Part shown: piece after piece, positions 25,477-34,805 of the stretch
How the letters are laid out: every line of letters begins with the position of its first letter
Numbering within the stretch: position 1 is the first letter of the stretch
Assembly: GCA_023441965.1 (NCBI GenBank)
Contig: JAEZNB010000010.1
Coordinates: 1-64,000 of the forward strand
Length of the DNA: 64,000 nucleotides
Source: Bacillota bacterium
GTDB lineage: Bacteria; Bacillota; Clostridia; Lachnospirales; Lachnospiraceae
Direction: 5' to 3'
Made by a program: the position numbers and the translations under genes
The notes under the pieces: model-generated
Told to the model about the DNA's origin: nothing
Database searches by the model: none
The model's input: only the letters and a program-made list of their open reading frames with translations

Positions 25477-27933
25477 TTACGCCTGTGCCACAGCTTTGAT
25501 GGCGATTTCATTGTCAAGGTATTCTATGCTGACGGTATCTCCTTCTTTGATCGTTCCTGCTAAAATTGCTTCGGCAAGCTTATCCTCAATATTGGTCTGT
25601 ATCGCCCTTCTTAAGGGTCTTGCACCATATTTCTCATCATAGCCTACCTCTGCCAGATGGTCAATGACTTCTGAACCGGTCTCCAGGGTAATATTCATCT
25701 GTGCCTTACTGCGCTTTGCAATGGACTTCACCATGATTTCCACGATGCTGCGGATATTTTCCTTACTTAAGGCATGGAACACGATGATTTCATCGATACG
25801 GTTGATGAATTCGGGCTTGAAGATTCTCTTTACCTCATCCATAACCCCTTCCTTCATTCTCTTGTAATCCTCCTTGTCATCGACAACAGAGGTAAAACCG
25901 AGTCGTTTCGGGGAAATGATATTCTGCGCTCCCGCATTCGAGGTCATGATAATGATCGTATTCTTAAAGCTGACCCGTCTTCCCTGTGCATCTGTGATAT
26001 GCCCGTCATCCAGCACCTGCAGCAGAATATTGAATACATCGGGATGTGCTTTTTCCACCTCGTCAAAGAGGATAACAGAATAAGGATTTTGTCTGACCTT
26101 CTCACTGAGCTGTCCACCCTCATCATAGCCGACATAGCCCGGAGGGGATCCGATCAGCTTGCTGACACTGTGCTTCTCCATGTACTCGGACATGTCTACC
26201 CGGATGATGGCATTCTCACTGCCGAACATGGCCTCGGACAAAGCCTTGGAAAGCTCAGTCTTACCTACACCGGTAGGTCCCAGGAATAAGAAGGAACCAA
26301 TCGGACGGTTGGGGTCCTTTAAGCCTACTCTGCCGCGGCGGATCGCTCTCGCTACACTGCCTACTGCCTCCTCCTGCCCTACCACTCTCTGATGCAGGAT
26401 ATTCTCCAGGTTCTGCAGACGCTCAGTCTCCTCCTCTGCCAGCTTCTTCACGGGGATTTTCGTCCAGCTGGAGATGATCTCGGCGATCTCATTCTCACTG
26501 ACCACCAGCTGCTTCTCCATCCTCTTCTTCTCATCCAGAACCTTCTGCTTCTCCAGCTGTTCCTGGGCAGCCTCCTGCTGCTTCTTGATTTCTCCGGCCC
26601 TCTCATAGGCTTCTTCCTTGATGGCCTTCTCCTTCTCATCCTCCAACCGCTTGATTTCTGCTTCCAGCTCCTTCACAGCAGGGGTAGAGGTATAAGCACT
26701 CAGTCTTACCTTAGATGCAGCTTCATCCATTAAGTCAATTGCCTTATCCGGCAGATAGCGGTCATTGATGTAACGGCTGGACAGCTTCACTGCCGAAACC
26801 AAGGCTGCGTCCGTGATTCTTACCTGATGATGTGCCTCATATTTATCTCTTAGGCCAAATAAAATTTGGATGGCCTCATCCTCCGAGGGCTCTTCCACCA
26901 CCACAGGCTGGAACCTCCTCTCAAGAGCGGCATCCTTCTCGATATATTTACGGTATTCTTCCCTTGTCGTAGCGCCGATGATCTGCAGCTCACCTCTGGC
27001 CAGGGACGGCTTCAGGATATTGGAGGCGTCGATGGCACCCTCCGCACCGCCTGCTCCGATGATGGTATGAATCTCATCTATAAATAGCAGAACATTTCCA
27101 TCACTGATGACCTCACTGATGACCTTCTTGATTCTCTCCTCAAATTCACCACGGTACTTGGAGCCTGCTACCATACCGGACAGATCCAGGGTAACGACCC
27201 TCTTCTCCTTTATCGTATCCGGAATATTGCCCTCAACGATTTTCAGAGCCAGGCCCTCTGCAATCGCAGTTTTACCAACGCCGGGTTCTCCGACCAGGCA
27301 GGGATTGTTCTTCGTTCTTCTGCTTAAGATCTGCACGACTCTCTGGATCTCATTTTCCCGTCCGATGACCGGATCCAGCTTCCCTTCTCTGGCATATTCG
27401 GTCAGATCACGGCTGTACTGGTCAAGAGTCGGTGTCTGGGATTTAGCCTTTCCCTTATTGTTCTTCCCTGCGGAATACTCATTCTTGGCAGCATTCAGAT
27501 CCACACCGGTGGCAGTCAGGATATCGATATAAACCTTCTGGACATTCACACCCAAGGTATTCAGAAGGCGGACTGCGATACAATCCGTTTCTTTGATTAA
27601 TGCAATCAATATGTGTTCGGTGCCGACCAGCTGAGCCTTAAATCTGGCAGCTTCCTTGTAGCTCTGGTCCAGAATCCGCTTCGACCTGGGGGTAAAGCTG
27701 CCGGCATCCATCATTTCCACACCGCTATTGGGTGCAATCAGCTGATTCACCAGCTCCAAGACCTTCTCAACATTAACTCCGTTCTCTTCCAGCACCTTAG
27801 AGGCAACCCCGTCCACCTCCATCAGACCGATCAGCAGATGCTCGGTCCCGATGTAATTATGAGAGAGACGATATGCCACTTCCTTCGCCAGGTTTATCGC
27901 ATTTTTCGCGTTCTCGGTAAATTTATCATTCAT
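25477..27933 (-). CDS. clpC: ClpC ATP-dependent unfoldase
   Basis: An 818-aa Hsp100 protein that unfolds substrates for ClpP. It has two Clp_N repeats (1-150), Walker A1 GEPGVGKTA, a middle domain with a UVR-like segment (VKELEAEIKRLEDEKEKAIK), Walker A2 GPTGVGKTE and a ClpP-binding RLGF loop. With McsA and McsB upstream it forms the arginine-phosphorylation protein quality system. A 101-bp gap with a small hairpin separates it from mcsB. Confidence 0.97.
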   Translation of the reverse strand: MNDKFTENAKNAINLAKEVAYRLSHNYIGTEHLLIGLMEVDGVASKVLEENGVNVEKVLELVNQLIAPNSGVEMMDAGSFTPRSKRILDQSYKEAARFKAQLVGTEHILIALIKETDCIAVRLLNTLGVNVQKVYIDILTATGVDLNAAKNEYSAGKNNKGKAKSQTPTLDQYSRDLTEYAREGKLDPVIGRENEIQRVVQILSRRTKNNPCLVGEPGVGKTAIAEGLALKIVEGNIPDTIKEKRVVTLDLSGMVAGSKYRGEFEERIKKVISEVISDGNVLLFIDEIHTIIGAGGAEGAIDASNILKPSLARGELQIIGATTREEYRKYIEKDAALERRFQPVVVEEPSEDEAIQILFGLRDKYEAHHQVRITDAALVSAVKLSSRYINDRYLPDKAIDLMDEAASKVRLSAYTSTPAVKELEAEIKRLEDEKEKAIKEEAYERAGEIKKQQEAAQEQLEKQKVLDEKKRMEKQLVVSENEIAEIISSWTKIPVKKLAEEETERLQNLENILHQRVVGQEEAVGSVARAIRRGRVGLKDPNRPIGSFLFLGPTGVGKTELSKALSEAMFGSENAIIRVDMSEYMEKHSVSKLIGSPPGYVGYDEGGQLSEKVRQNPYSVILFDEVEKAHPDVFNILLQVLDDGHITDAQGRRVSFKNTIIIMTSNAGAQNIISPKRLGFTSVVDDKEDYKRMKEGVMDEVKRIFKPEFINRIDEIIVFHALSKENIRSIVEIMVKSIAKRSKAQMNITLETGSEVIDHLAEVGYDEKYGARPLRRAIQTNIEDKLAEAILAGTIKEGDTVSIEYLDNEIAIKAVAQA

Positions 27934-28034
27934 CTATGCGTCCTCCGTTTCTGTTCTATATAGTATATGCCCGAGACATCATCTTCTCAGGCATTGTAGT
28001 ACGTCGGCTTATCGCGTACCCATCTATTGCTTAT

Positions 28035-29069
28035 TTATATCATTGTCGGTAATTCCTTACGGATATATTCAGCTCTGGACTGATCCCTGGACTTACTTCC
28101 GACATTTTTCCCTATCGTCCACTGCAGACTCCCCGGCTGCACTCCCATCATCAGCTTATGAATATTGAATTCCCTCTCAAATTTGATCAGACCGCAATCC
28201 ATACCGAATTTCAGCTGTGAAAGCAGGGCCATCGCATCCTCCGAGGTGATCTGTCTGGCGTACTTCAGCACCCCATAGGAACGGCAGACCTGGTCTTCCA
28301 TCTCATCCGCACTGACGGAAAGGATATACTCCCTTCTCTTTCTCTCCTGTTTGACCACCTGGGCTACGATACGGTTCAGATTATCTATGATTTCCCGCTC
28401 GGACAGGCCTAAGGTCTTCTGATTGGAGATCTGGTAGATGCTACCCAGGCTCTTGGTGCCTTCTCCGTAGATGCCTCGGATCGTAACTCCGTATTTGCCC
28501 ACCTCCTCAATCAGCTTCGGAATCATCCTGGCTGAGCTTAAGGCAGGCAGAAACACCATACAGGAGGCCCGCAGTCCGGTACCGGCATTGGTCGGACAGG
28601 CTGTCAGGTATCCAAACTTCTCATCAAAGGCAAAATGAAGCTTTTCGTAAGCAATATCATCTATCCGGTCTGCCTCTTCATAGGCCTTCTCCAGATTCAT
28701 ACCTCCGACGATCGCCTGTATCCTGACATGATCCTCTTCATTGATCATGATGCTGACCGTCTCATCCTCGGAGAGAATCAGTCCTGTGGTCTGCTGCTTC
28801 TCGGCCAAGAGGGGACTTACAATATGTCTTTCCACCATTGCCTGCTTGTCGATCTCACTTAAGGTACTGATATTACAGGAGTAGTACTTACGATTATCCT
28901 TCTCGGCCAGTGCCGGGGTAATAGCCTTCACCTCATTTACCAGAGGAACAGCCTGGTCCTCTTCCATCTTTGCAGAAAAAGGATAACCCTCCAGATTCCT
29001 CGCCAGTCTGACGCGGCTGGAAATGACAACATCGCTATCGGGAACAATCTGTTCATACCACTTAAGCAT
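28035..29069 (-). CDS. mcsB: Protein arginine kinase McsB
   Basis: A 344-aa phosphagen-kinase-fold enzyme that phosphorylates arginines on proteins destined for ClpCP. DSDVVISSRVRLARNL at the N-terminus and CPTNAGTGLRASCMVFLPAL are family signatures. Its start overlaps the mcsA stop by 8 bp. The length fits the family. Confidence 0.96.
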   Translation of the reverse strand: MLKWYEQIVPDSDVVISSRVRLARNLEGYPFSAKMEEDQAVPLVNEVKAITPALAEKDNRKYYSCNISTLSEIDKQAMVERHIVSPLLAEKQQTTGLILSEDETVSIMINEEDHVRIQAIVGGMNLEKAYEEADRIDDIAYEKLHFAFDEKFGYLTACPTNAGTGLRASCMVFLPALSSARMIPKLIEEVGKYGVTIRGIYGEGTKSLGSIYQISNQKTLGLSEREIIDNLNRIVAQVVKQERKRREYILSVSADEMEDQVCRSYGVLKYARQITSEDAMALLSQLKFGMDCGLIKFEREFNIHKLMMGVQPGSLQWTIGKNVGSKSRDQSRAEYIRKELPTMI

Positions 29070-29613
29070 GATTCGTCTCCTCCTTCTTCATCTGGCGGAT
29101 CAAATCCCTAAGTCTGGCTGCTTCTTCAAATTCTTCTTTCTCTATGGCTTCCTGAAGCATCAGGTTAAGCCTCTCCACTTCCGAGATATCCTTCAGGATC
29201 CGGTCTGTGGAGGACACATATCCCTTCGGCCTCTTGCCCATGTGTACCTCGGCGCCTTGAATCCCCTTCAGAGTCTTCCCCAGCTTCTTGTGGAAGCTCC
29301 GATAGCAGTTCGCACAGCCGAAGCGTCCCTTCTGCAGGAATTCCTCAAAGGACATGTTACATTTATCACATACGGTATCCGGCTTAACCTCGCCCTTTTT
29401 CGCAGGGTTGCTGTTATTATATGCCTCCAGTAAGGTAGATAGCAGGTCGTTCAAAGTCAGATCGCTGTTCAGTAAGGGTTTCTCCATTTGAAAGGATGTA
29501 TAGTCTGCCGCACACTCATCACATAAATGCTGCTCTTTCTTTGCACCGTTGATGATCTCGGTATATAGTATCTTGGCATCTCTTTTCTGACATCTGTCAC
29601 ATAGCATAGGCAC
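29062..29613 (-). CDS. mcsA: McsA activator of arginine kinase
   Basis: A 183-aa zinc protein that activates McsB. Paired CxxC motifs are CDRCQ/CDECA in the first 35 residues and CDKC/CANC in the middle. A UVR helix (LQEAIEKEEFEEAARLRDLI) closes the protein. The start overlaps the stop of the GntR regulator gene by one base, so the operon is tightly packed. Confidence 0.95.
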   Translation of the reverse strand: MPMLCDRCQKRDAKILYTEIINGAKKEQHLCDECAADYTSFQMEKPLLNSDLTLNDLLSTLLEAYNNSNPAKKGEVKPDTVCDKCNMSFEEFLQKGRFGCANCYRSFHKKLGKTLKGIQGAEVHMGKRPKGYVSSTDRILKDISEVERLNLMLQEAIEKEEFEEAARLRDLIRQMKKEETNHA

Positions 29614-29987
29614 TACCCCCTTTCGAATTCATCGATTACCTGATCCACGATCTCGTGTACCTCATTGCAGCTGATGTTCTTGCAAATTGCTTTCGCCAGT
29701 ATAACCCTGAGTTCCTCCTTCATTTCATTGATGGCCTGGAGCTTATTGAAATCTATCGAAATCACTGCTCCCTTTCTCCGGTCAAGCTTGACGTATCCTT
29801 CCTGCTTTAAAATGGCGTAGGCCTTATTCACCGTGTGCATGTTGATACCGATATACTCTGCCAGCTCCCGAACGGAGGGAAGATTATCTCCCTCCTGTAT
29901 CTTAGAGGTGGCGATACCATAGATAATCTGGTTCCTAAGCTGCATATAAATCGCTTCATCACTGTTAAAATCTATCTTTACATACAT
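29613..29987 (-). CDS. GntR/YtrA-type regulator in the ctsR position
   Basis: A 124-aa regulator with a GntR winged helix (DEAIYMQLRNQIIYGIATSK, LPSVRELAEYIGINMHTVNK, QEGYVKLDRRKGAVIS) and a short helical tail, as in the YtrA subfamily. The ATG at 29987 has AAAGAGGTG upstream; an earlier in-frame ATG lacks one. It heads the mcsA-mcsB-clpC operon, where Bacillus and Clostridium usually have ctsR. An operator-like palindrome overlaps its own promoter, so it probably represses the operon; its effector is unknown. Confidence 0.85.
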   Translation of the reverse strand: MYVKIDFNSDEAIYMQLRNQIIYGIATSKIQEGDNLPSVRELAEYIGINMHTVNKAYAILKQEGYVKLDRRKGAVISIDFNKLQAINEMKEELRVILAKAICKNISCNEVHEIVDQVIDEFERG

Positions 29988-30034
29988 GACTGACACCTCT
30001 TTACTATATTGCATCTGAAAGTATCGTTATATCT

Positions 30035-30053
30035 GTTATATATATCGTATAAC
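30035..30053. promoter_or_regulatory. Probable GntR operator over the -10 box
   Basis: A palindrome GTTATA, seven bases, TATAAC covers the -10 element of the stress-operon promoter, with a further ATAAC half-site downstream. This is the usual layout for repression by a YtrA-type GntR protein. Confidence 0.65.
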
Positions 30054-30072
30054 AAACTTGATTGCCTGTCAA
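30044..30072 (-). promoter_or_regulatory. Promoter of gntR-mcsA-mcsB-clpC operon
   Basis: On the minus strand a perfect TTGACA (30072-30067), a 17-bp spacer and TACGAT (30049-30044), about 57 bp before the gntR start. Confidence 0.75.
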
Positions 30073-30077
30073 CAACT

Positions 30078-31322
30078 TTATCTGCGTCTTCTCCTGTTAC
30101 GGCCGGAGCTGATCATATAGAAACGAACGCACAGGACAATCAGAACCGCGCACAGCACACTAAGGGTTGTAATTATGATGACAGCCTTCATCATATTGGC
30201 CCGATAAGTAGACTTCAGGGAATTGATCTCATCCGTCTGATCGGTCTCCGGTGCCCTGACTGCCAAATCCGTAGGAATACTGCGTTGCAGCGTTCTTTCC
30301 ACCCTGTCGTAGGAATAGAAGCCGGCTTCCCCAAGTTCGTTCTCGGCATAGAGCAGCAGGAAGTCATAGCTTAAGTTATCCTCCGGTGCATACACATCAA
30401 TCGAAATATCAGAAATTATGATCTTGGTTTTGATATACCCTCTGGGAATCTTCACTTCGGGACCGGGCTGGACCAGCTTATACCTGCCGTCATAGACAGC
30501 GAAGAGCGCTCCGTCTTCTCTGATCACCGCAAAATCTCCATGCTTCTTCGAAGGGATAATCGTGGGACTGTCCGGAAGCGTGCTTTCCTCCGGTGCATAC
30601 TCTCTGAATACATCTATAGTATATTCTATGACACTTCCCGATTCTGCAATCACAGTAACAATAACATTATTTTCTCCCTCCATCAGGGAATCGTTACCTG
30701 CGATCCGTACGGTTGCCTTAGGATCCTCACGGTCAGCGTTGATGACCAGCTTCCTGGTCTCATAGCCAACGGTGGTCTTATAGCGAAAGATGTCTCTGTC
30801 AAATGCCGGTTCCAGCTCTGAGGGGCTGATTTTTAAGGAGCTTAAGTATGCATTGTCAGAGGCCGTCTGAGCAGGATTCACATGGACCGTCAGGACATTT
30901 ACCGACACCGACATGCCATTTCCGGAATCATAATCATAGACCATGAAGGGCTCCATAAGGGAGACGTCGCAGATTCCGATATTGATGGCCGTAAATTCCA
31001 GTATATATTTTCTTACGGTGTCCCCGTCAGGAACATTCATATCGGCAATCTTCAGAAAACCATTGTTCCCTGTGATAAAGGAATGACCACCTTTATATTC
31101 TAAAACATCCTCATTATAGGTGAGATTAGCCTCGAAATCACCAAATGGGGTATCCGATGTAATCGTCAGGTTCACATATACATTATCACCGACAGTTACC
31201 TCTGTGCTGTCTGCGGAGATATCCACCTCAGCACTGGCTGCCCTGCTTGTCTGTGTATTCAGATAGCTTCCGGTCAGCATGCATACCAGCATTACCAGGA
31301 TGTATCTACTCATTTTCTTCAT
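30078..31322 (-). CDS. Secreted cohesin-like/cadherin-like membrane protein
   Basis: A 414-aa exported protein. A signal peptide (about 1-28) is followed by a cohesin-like beta-sandwich (about 30-155, EVTVGDNVYVNLTITSDTPFG and LTYNEDVLEYKGG), a cadherin-like beta-sandwich domain (about 160-245, YLSSLKISPSELEPAFDRDI and FRYKTTV), an unassigned stretch and a C-terminal membrane helix with the basic tail GRNRRRRR. The cohesin-like fold suggests binding of wall or dockerin-type partners. It lies downstream of the glucosaminidase gene, which shares the cadherin-like domain. Confidence 0.8.
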   Translation of the reverse strand: MKKMSRYILVMLVCMLTGSYLNTQTSRAASAEVDISADSTEVTVGDNVYVNLTITSDTPFGDFEANLTYNEDVLEYKGGHSFITGNNGFLKIADMNVPDGDTVRKYILEFTAINIGICDVSLMEPFMVYDYDSGNGMSVSVNVLTVHVNPAQTASDNAYLSSLKISPSELEPAFDRDIFRYKTTVGYETRKLVINADREDPKATVRIAGNDSLMEGENNVIVTVIAESGSVIEYTIDVFREYAPEESTLPDSPTIIPSKKHGDFAVIREDGALFAVYDGRYKLVQPGPEVKIPRGYIKTKIIISDISIDVYAPEDNLSYDFLLLYAENELGEAGFYSYDRVERTLQRSIPTDLAVRAPETDQTDEINSLKSTYRANMMKAVIIITTLSVLCAVLIVLCVRFYMISSGRNRRRRR

Positions 31323-31408
31323 TTAGGATTCCCCCTATTGTCTTATAATTTACATTCATATGAATACAAGCCGAATCGGCAAAGCGGTTCTCTTGCCGGT
31401 ATAGCGCA

Positions 31409-31440
31409 ACCGGTCAGCAGGATCATCCCCGCTGACCGGT
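31409..31440 (-). terminator. Strong hairpin between the two wall-protein genes
   Basis: ACCGGTCAGC and GCTGACCGGT pair perfectly around a 12-base loop. No T-run follows on either strand, so it may be a weak terminator or an mRNA-stability element. The rest of 31323-31545 shows no gene. Confidence 0.5.
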
Positions 31441-31545
31441 ATAATGTACAAGAAGGCGAATGTAACCCTATTCAAGTACATGGAACCGTACCTGCATTCC
31501 GAATCATCTCGGGTATACGATTAAGCGCGTATGCTGTGGGACGGA

Positions 31546-34449
31546 TTACTCTCTTACGATATGAAGTACATAATTTGCGATATCCCCGTTCTGAGCGATT
31601 ACCTGCACGATGAATTCATTGTTGCCCTGTACCAGAGAATAATATCCGGTACCGGCCACGGTAGCCTTCTTACTTACAGCTCCTGCTTTAATCTGTATCA
31701 TTTCAACGGAATTCTTCACAATAATGCTGTAATCGTATACGGTCTGGCTGAAGGTGGGTGTCAATGCAAACTCTTTGCCGTTGACGTCCAATACCTTCAG
31801 GCTCTTCATCCGGTTATTCGGGTTAAACATGGTGGTCGGTATCGGTGCCGGTTTGGCAGGCATGTTCAGATATACTGGTATGGAGAATACGATCGGCGAG
31901 TCGATCATACTCTTATAAGCCGTTGCGATCTTTCTGCCTTCCGCCCAGGGCGCTTCCACGTTCGTCATATACTGATGGAAATAGGTGTTGTTCTCCGTGA
32001 CATTGAACTTCTGCAGATATACGGTATCCTGACCCCGGTTGATATAGCTTCTTCCCAGGAAGTAGGCTCCGCCTACGATGGCCTTATAGGGATTGGTCCA
32101 GGGAATCAGGTATAAGGCATTCTCTGTGGCATTCTTACCGTTTTTCGCATATTTCAATCCATTGGCGATGGCACCGCCTCCCGGGCTGTCATTGGCTCCG
32201 ATGTTATAGAAATTATAGTAGCCTTCGTAGCCCGGATATGTACCCGATACACTGTTACTTAAGGTAGTAGCCCCGGTTACGACCTCCTGCTTCACACGGG
32301 AAGCCAGGTGGTAGGGACTCACGCCGGAATATTCCGCCGCCTTAATAAAGGTATCGCTATAAGTATAAGCCTGCTGAACTCCGAACTCATCCAGGAAGGT
32401 ATAGCCGGAGTTATAGAGAGCTGTTCCTGCTAATATATTGTCTATACCTGCCTTACTCTGATATAAGGGCTGGTATTTCAGCAGCTCGAACTGGAAGATA
32501 TAGGTGTCTGTCAGGAAGTTTCTTGGGTCCATATAGTACTCAACTGCTGCTCTTGAGGCGGTAACCCAATAGGTTCCGTCAAAAATCTGAAAGGTATCTG
32601 TCTTCCAGTCATAAGCACCGCTGTCAAAGGATAACCATTCCACACTCTTAGTGTTGGGTATGGTATTCTTACCCGGTATGCTCTCGTTTGCAATCACTGT
32701 GTTCCAATCCAGCCCGGTATGATAAGCGACAAATTCCCAAGCCGGATGCTTCTCATGGAGCATCCTTAAGGAATCCTTATAGCTTTCCGGGAAGCCCTGG
32801 GACAGTAGCTTTAGCTCAAAATCAATCTGATTCGGGTCGATATAGCCGGGAAGCGGCGTCGGACTCGGGGTCGGTGTCGAGCTCGGTGTTGGGGTAACGT
32901 CCGGAGTCACCGGTCCGGAGGGTGCATTCTCTCTGGCATAGATATAATCGGCCGCCACATAACCGGTATAAGGGAGTCCGTTAAAGCTAAAGGATATCTT
33001 ATACCAGATCATTCCCTCGGTATTCACCGCTTCTGTTATCGTTACCTTTTCCCTGTTACGCAACATGATAGGAACATAGTAATTGTCAAACATATATTCT
33101 AATGGCATGACATTTCTGAATACATTTACAACCTCTGTATTACATACAAAGCCCTCCATCGGTGCCTTTACCGTTGTAAAAATCTTTAAGTCCGGTATCT
33201 GAAGCAGGCCCGTACCCTGTGAGAGATCCGGTAGTGGCGGTGTCGGGGTCACAGTCGGCGTCGGAGTTGGTGTAGGGGTTGGTGTTGGGGTCACGGTCGG
33301 CGTCGGCGTCGCAGTGGCTGTCGGCTTAGGAGTCGGAGGCACTGTTGGCTTGGCTGTAGGTGCTGCCGTCGGCTTCGGTGTAGGAGCCGCCGTTGGCTTG
33401 GTTGTAGGTGCTGTTGTCGGCTTCGATGTAGGTGCTGCCGTCGGCTTTGGTGTAGGCTTTGGTGTCACCGAAGGCGCCGCTGTGGGCTTCGGTGTAGGAG
33501 CAGCTGTAGGTGTAGCTGTCTCCGTAACCTTGAACTTCACCTGGTTCGCCGGTAAATAACCGGTATACTTCACAGAATCTAAGGTAAAGGATACCTTGAA
33601 CCATTTATCACCTTCCACCACGGATTCACTCAGTATGGTAACAGCCTTGTTCTTCTTCAAGGCAATGATGCTTCCTTCCTTACTCTTTAAATAAGCCGCA
33701 TTTTGCTTCGCTGACATCCTAAGTCTGGTCTTATCAGAGACGAGGTTGCCCTTTACCGTACTCTCGAAGGTTAACTTGACATAGAGGCTGGATACATATC
33801 CTGCCTTCTGCACTCCTCCGTCCTGATAGGAAATTCCGTACCATTTGGTGCTATCACTCATTGTTTCGTTTATAACGGTAACGACACTTCCCAGGCTAAG
33901 TCCTCCTACCTTGGAATAGCTTGTCCCTGCCCCGCTTCTTACATTGAGGGAGTTTGTAGTGACCGTCGCCTTATGTGCAAATGCCTTCTTCACAGCTACA
34001 CCGCTGCCTCCGGACGGCGCTTGTGTAGGAGCCGGTGAAACGGTAGGCTTAGCAGTAGGCTTCGGTGTGGGCTTTGGTGTGGGCTTCGGCGTAGGCTTCG
34101 GCGTCGGAGATGTGGTCGGAACGGCACTGCCTTCCTCCAGCTTGATATAATCCCCAAGCACATAGCCCTTCACGGTTTTCCCGTTGAATTTCATGGTAAT
34201 CTGATACCAGTCTCCCTCTTTCGCCAGAATCGTTACCTTTTCATCCTTGCTAAGATATACATAGGTTTCTCCCACCTTGATCTTCTCCGAGCCGGTGGAG
34301 GGCCCGGATCTGACAAATAATGTGCTCGCTGTTACTTTTCCTGTTCCTGCTGCTAAACTATGTACTGAATTGATATATAAGAAATTCTGAAAAATGATTG
34401 CAAAACATATCAGAAATATCAGCCATCTGTTTCTGAACCTTTGTTTCAT
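31546..34449 (-). CDS. Multi-SH3 glucosaminidase, secreted cell-wall hydrolase
   Basis: A 967-aa secreted peptidoglycan hydrolase. The ATG at 34449 has AAAGGAGT upstream. After the signal peptide come an SH3 domain, a PTPKPTPKPT linker, two more SH3 domains, a long PTAAPTPKPTAAPT linker, a fourth SH3, another PT linker, then a GH73-type glucosaminidase domain (about 560-850) with a likely catalytic Glu in SRVKQEV. A cadherin-like beta-sandwich follows at the end. The SH3 domains should bind the wall while the catalytic domain cleaves glycan strands. The PT repeats are low-complexity and may vary between strains. Confidence 0.88.
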   Translation of the reverse strand: MKQRFRNRWLIFLICFAIIFQNFLYINSVHSLAAGTGKVTASTLFVRSGPSTGSEKIKVGETYVYLSKDEKVTILAKEGDWYQITMKFNGKTVKGYVLGDYIKLEEGSAVPTTSPTPKPTPKPTPKPTPKPTAKPTVSPAPTQAPSGGSGVAVKKAFAHKATVTTNSLNVRSGAGTSYSKVGGLSLGSVVTVINETMSDSTKWYGISYQDGGVQKAGYVSSLYVKLTFESTVKGNLVSDKTRLRMSAKQNAAYLKSKEGSIIALKKNKAVTILSESVVEGDKWFKVSFTLDSVKYTGYLPANQVKFKVTETATPTAAPTPKPTAAPSVTPKPTPKPTAAPTSKPTTAPTTKPTAAPTPKPTAAPTAKPTVPPTPKPTATATPTPTVTPTPTPTPTPTPTVTPTPPLPDLSQGTGLLQIPDLKIFTTVKAPMEGFVCNTEVVNVFRNVMPLEYMFDNYYVPIMLRNREKVTITEAVNTEGMIWYKISFSFNGLPYTGYVAADYIYARENAPSGPVTPDVTPTPSSTPTPSPTPLPGYIDPNQIDFELKLLSQGFPESYKDSLRMLHEKHPAWEFVAYHTGLDWNTVIANESIPGKNTIPNTKSVEWLSFDSGAYDWKTDTFQIFDGTYWVTASRAAVEYYMDPRNFLTDTYIFQFELLKYQPLYQSKAGIDNILAGTALYNSGYTFLDEFGVQQAYTYSDTFIKAAEYSGVSPYHLASRVKQEVVTGATTLSNSVSGTYPGYEGYYNFYNIGANDSPGGGAIANGLKYAKNGKNATENALYLIPWTNPYKAIVGGAYFLGRSYINRGQDTVYLQKFNVTENNTYFHQYMTNVEAPWAEGRKIATAYKSMIDSPIVFSIPVYLNMPAKPAPIPTTMFNPNNRMKSLKVLDVNGKEFALTPTFSQTVYDYSIIVKNSVEMIQIKAGAVSKKATVAGTGYYSLVQGNNEFIVQVIAQNGDIANYVLHIVRE

Positions 34450-34694
34450 TCGTGCGGTACTCCTTTCAAAACAAGCCTTGGGTCGATACATAAGCCGGAG
34501 GAAGTGTTGCAGGAGGAATTTAACCCGGGTGCTAAGTCCTGCAAATTCTTGCTTTATTTTACAAATTACTTATGGCACTTCTGTGGCATATGCAGTTTTT
34601 TGTTGTAGAGTTAATGTGCTATATATTTCGGCTTATTTTTAGGATTTCTGTATGGAAATTTATATGATGAAAGGGAAAGAATTACCTTTAAGAA

Positions 34695-34768
34695 GGGGAT
34701 ATGCTCTCCATGGGCCCTTACCGACGGCTTCATCCTTAGCCGGTAAAAGTACTGGCGATCCTATCCCC
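34695..34768 (-). other. Structured leader, candidate regulatory RNA
   Basis: In the 356-bp gap between purD and the glucosaminidase gene, GGGGATA (34695-34701) pairs with TATCCCC (34762-34768), closing an inner stem TTACCG (34718-34723) with CGGTAA (34741-34746). It lies about 245 bp upstream of the glucosaminidase start on the transcribed strand. It does not match any riboswitch I know. It could also be part of the purD transcript end. Confidence 0.4.
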
Positions 34769-34805
34769 TGTCACAGCTTTATTACCTTACGGTATTATCT
34801 TTTTC

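Noticed and set aside
33314..34150. Gly/Val-rich frames opposite the glucosaminidase gene
   Set aside because: They are the antisense of the Pro/Thr linker repeats of the real gene and have no ribosome sites.
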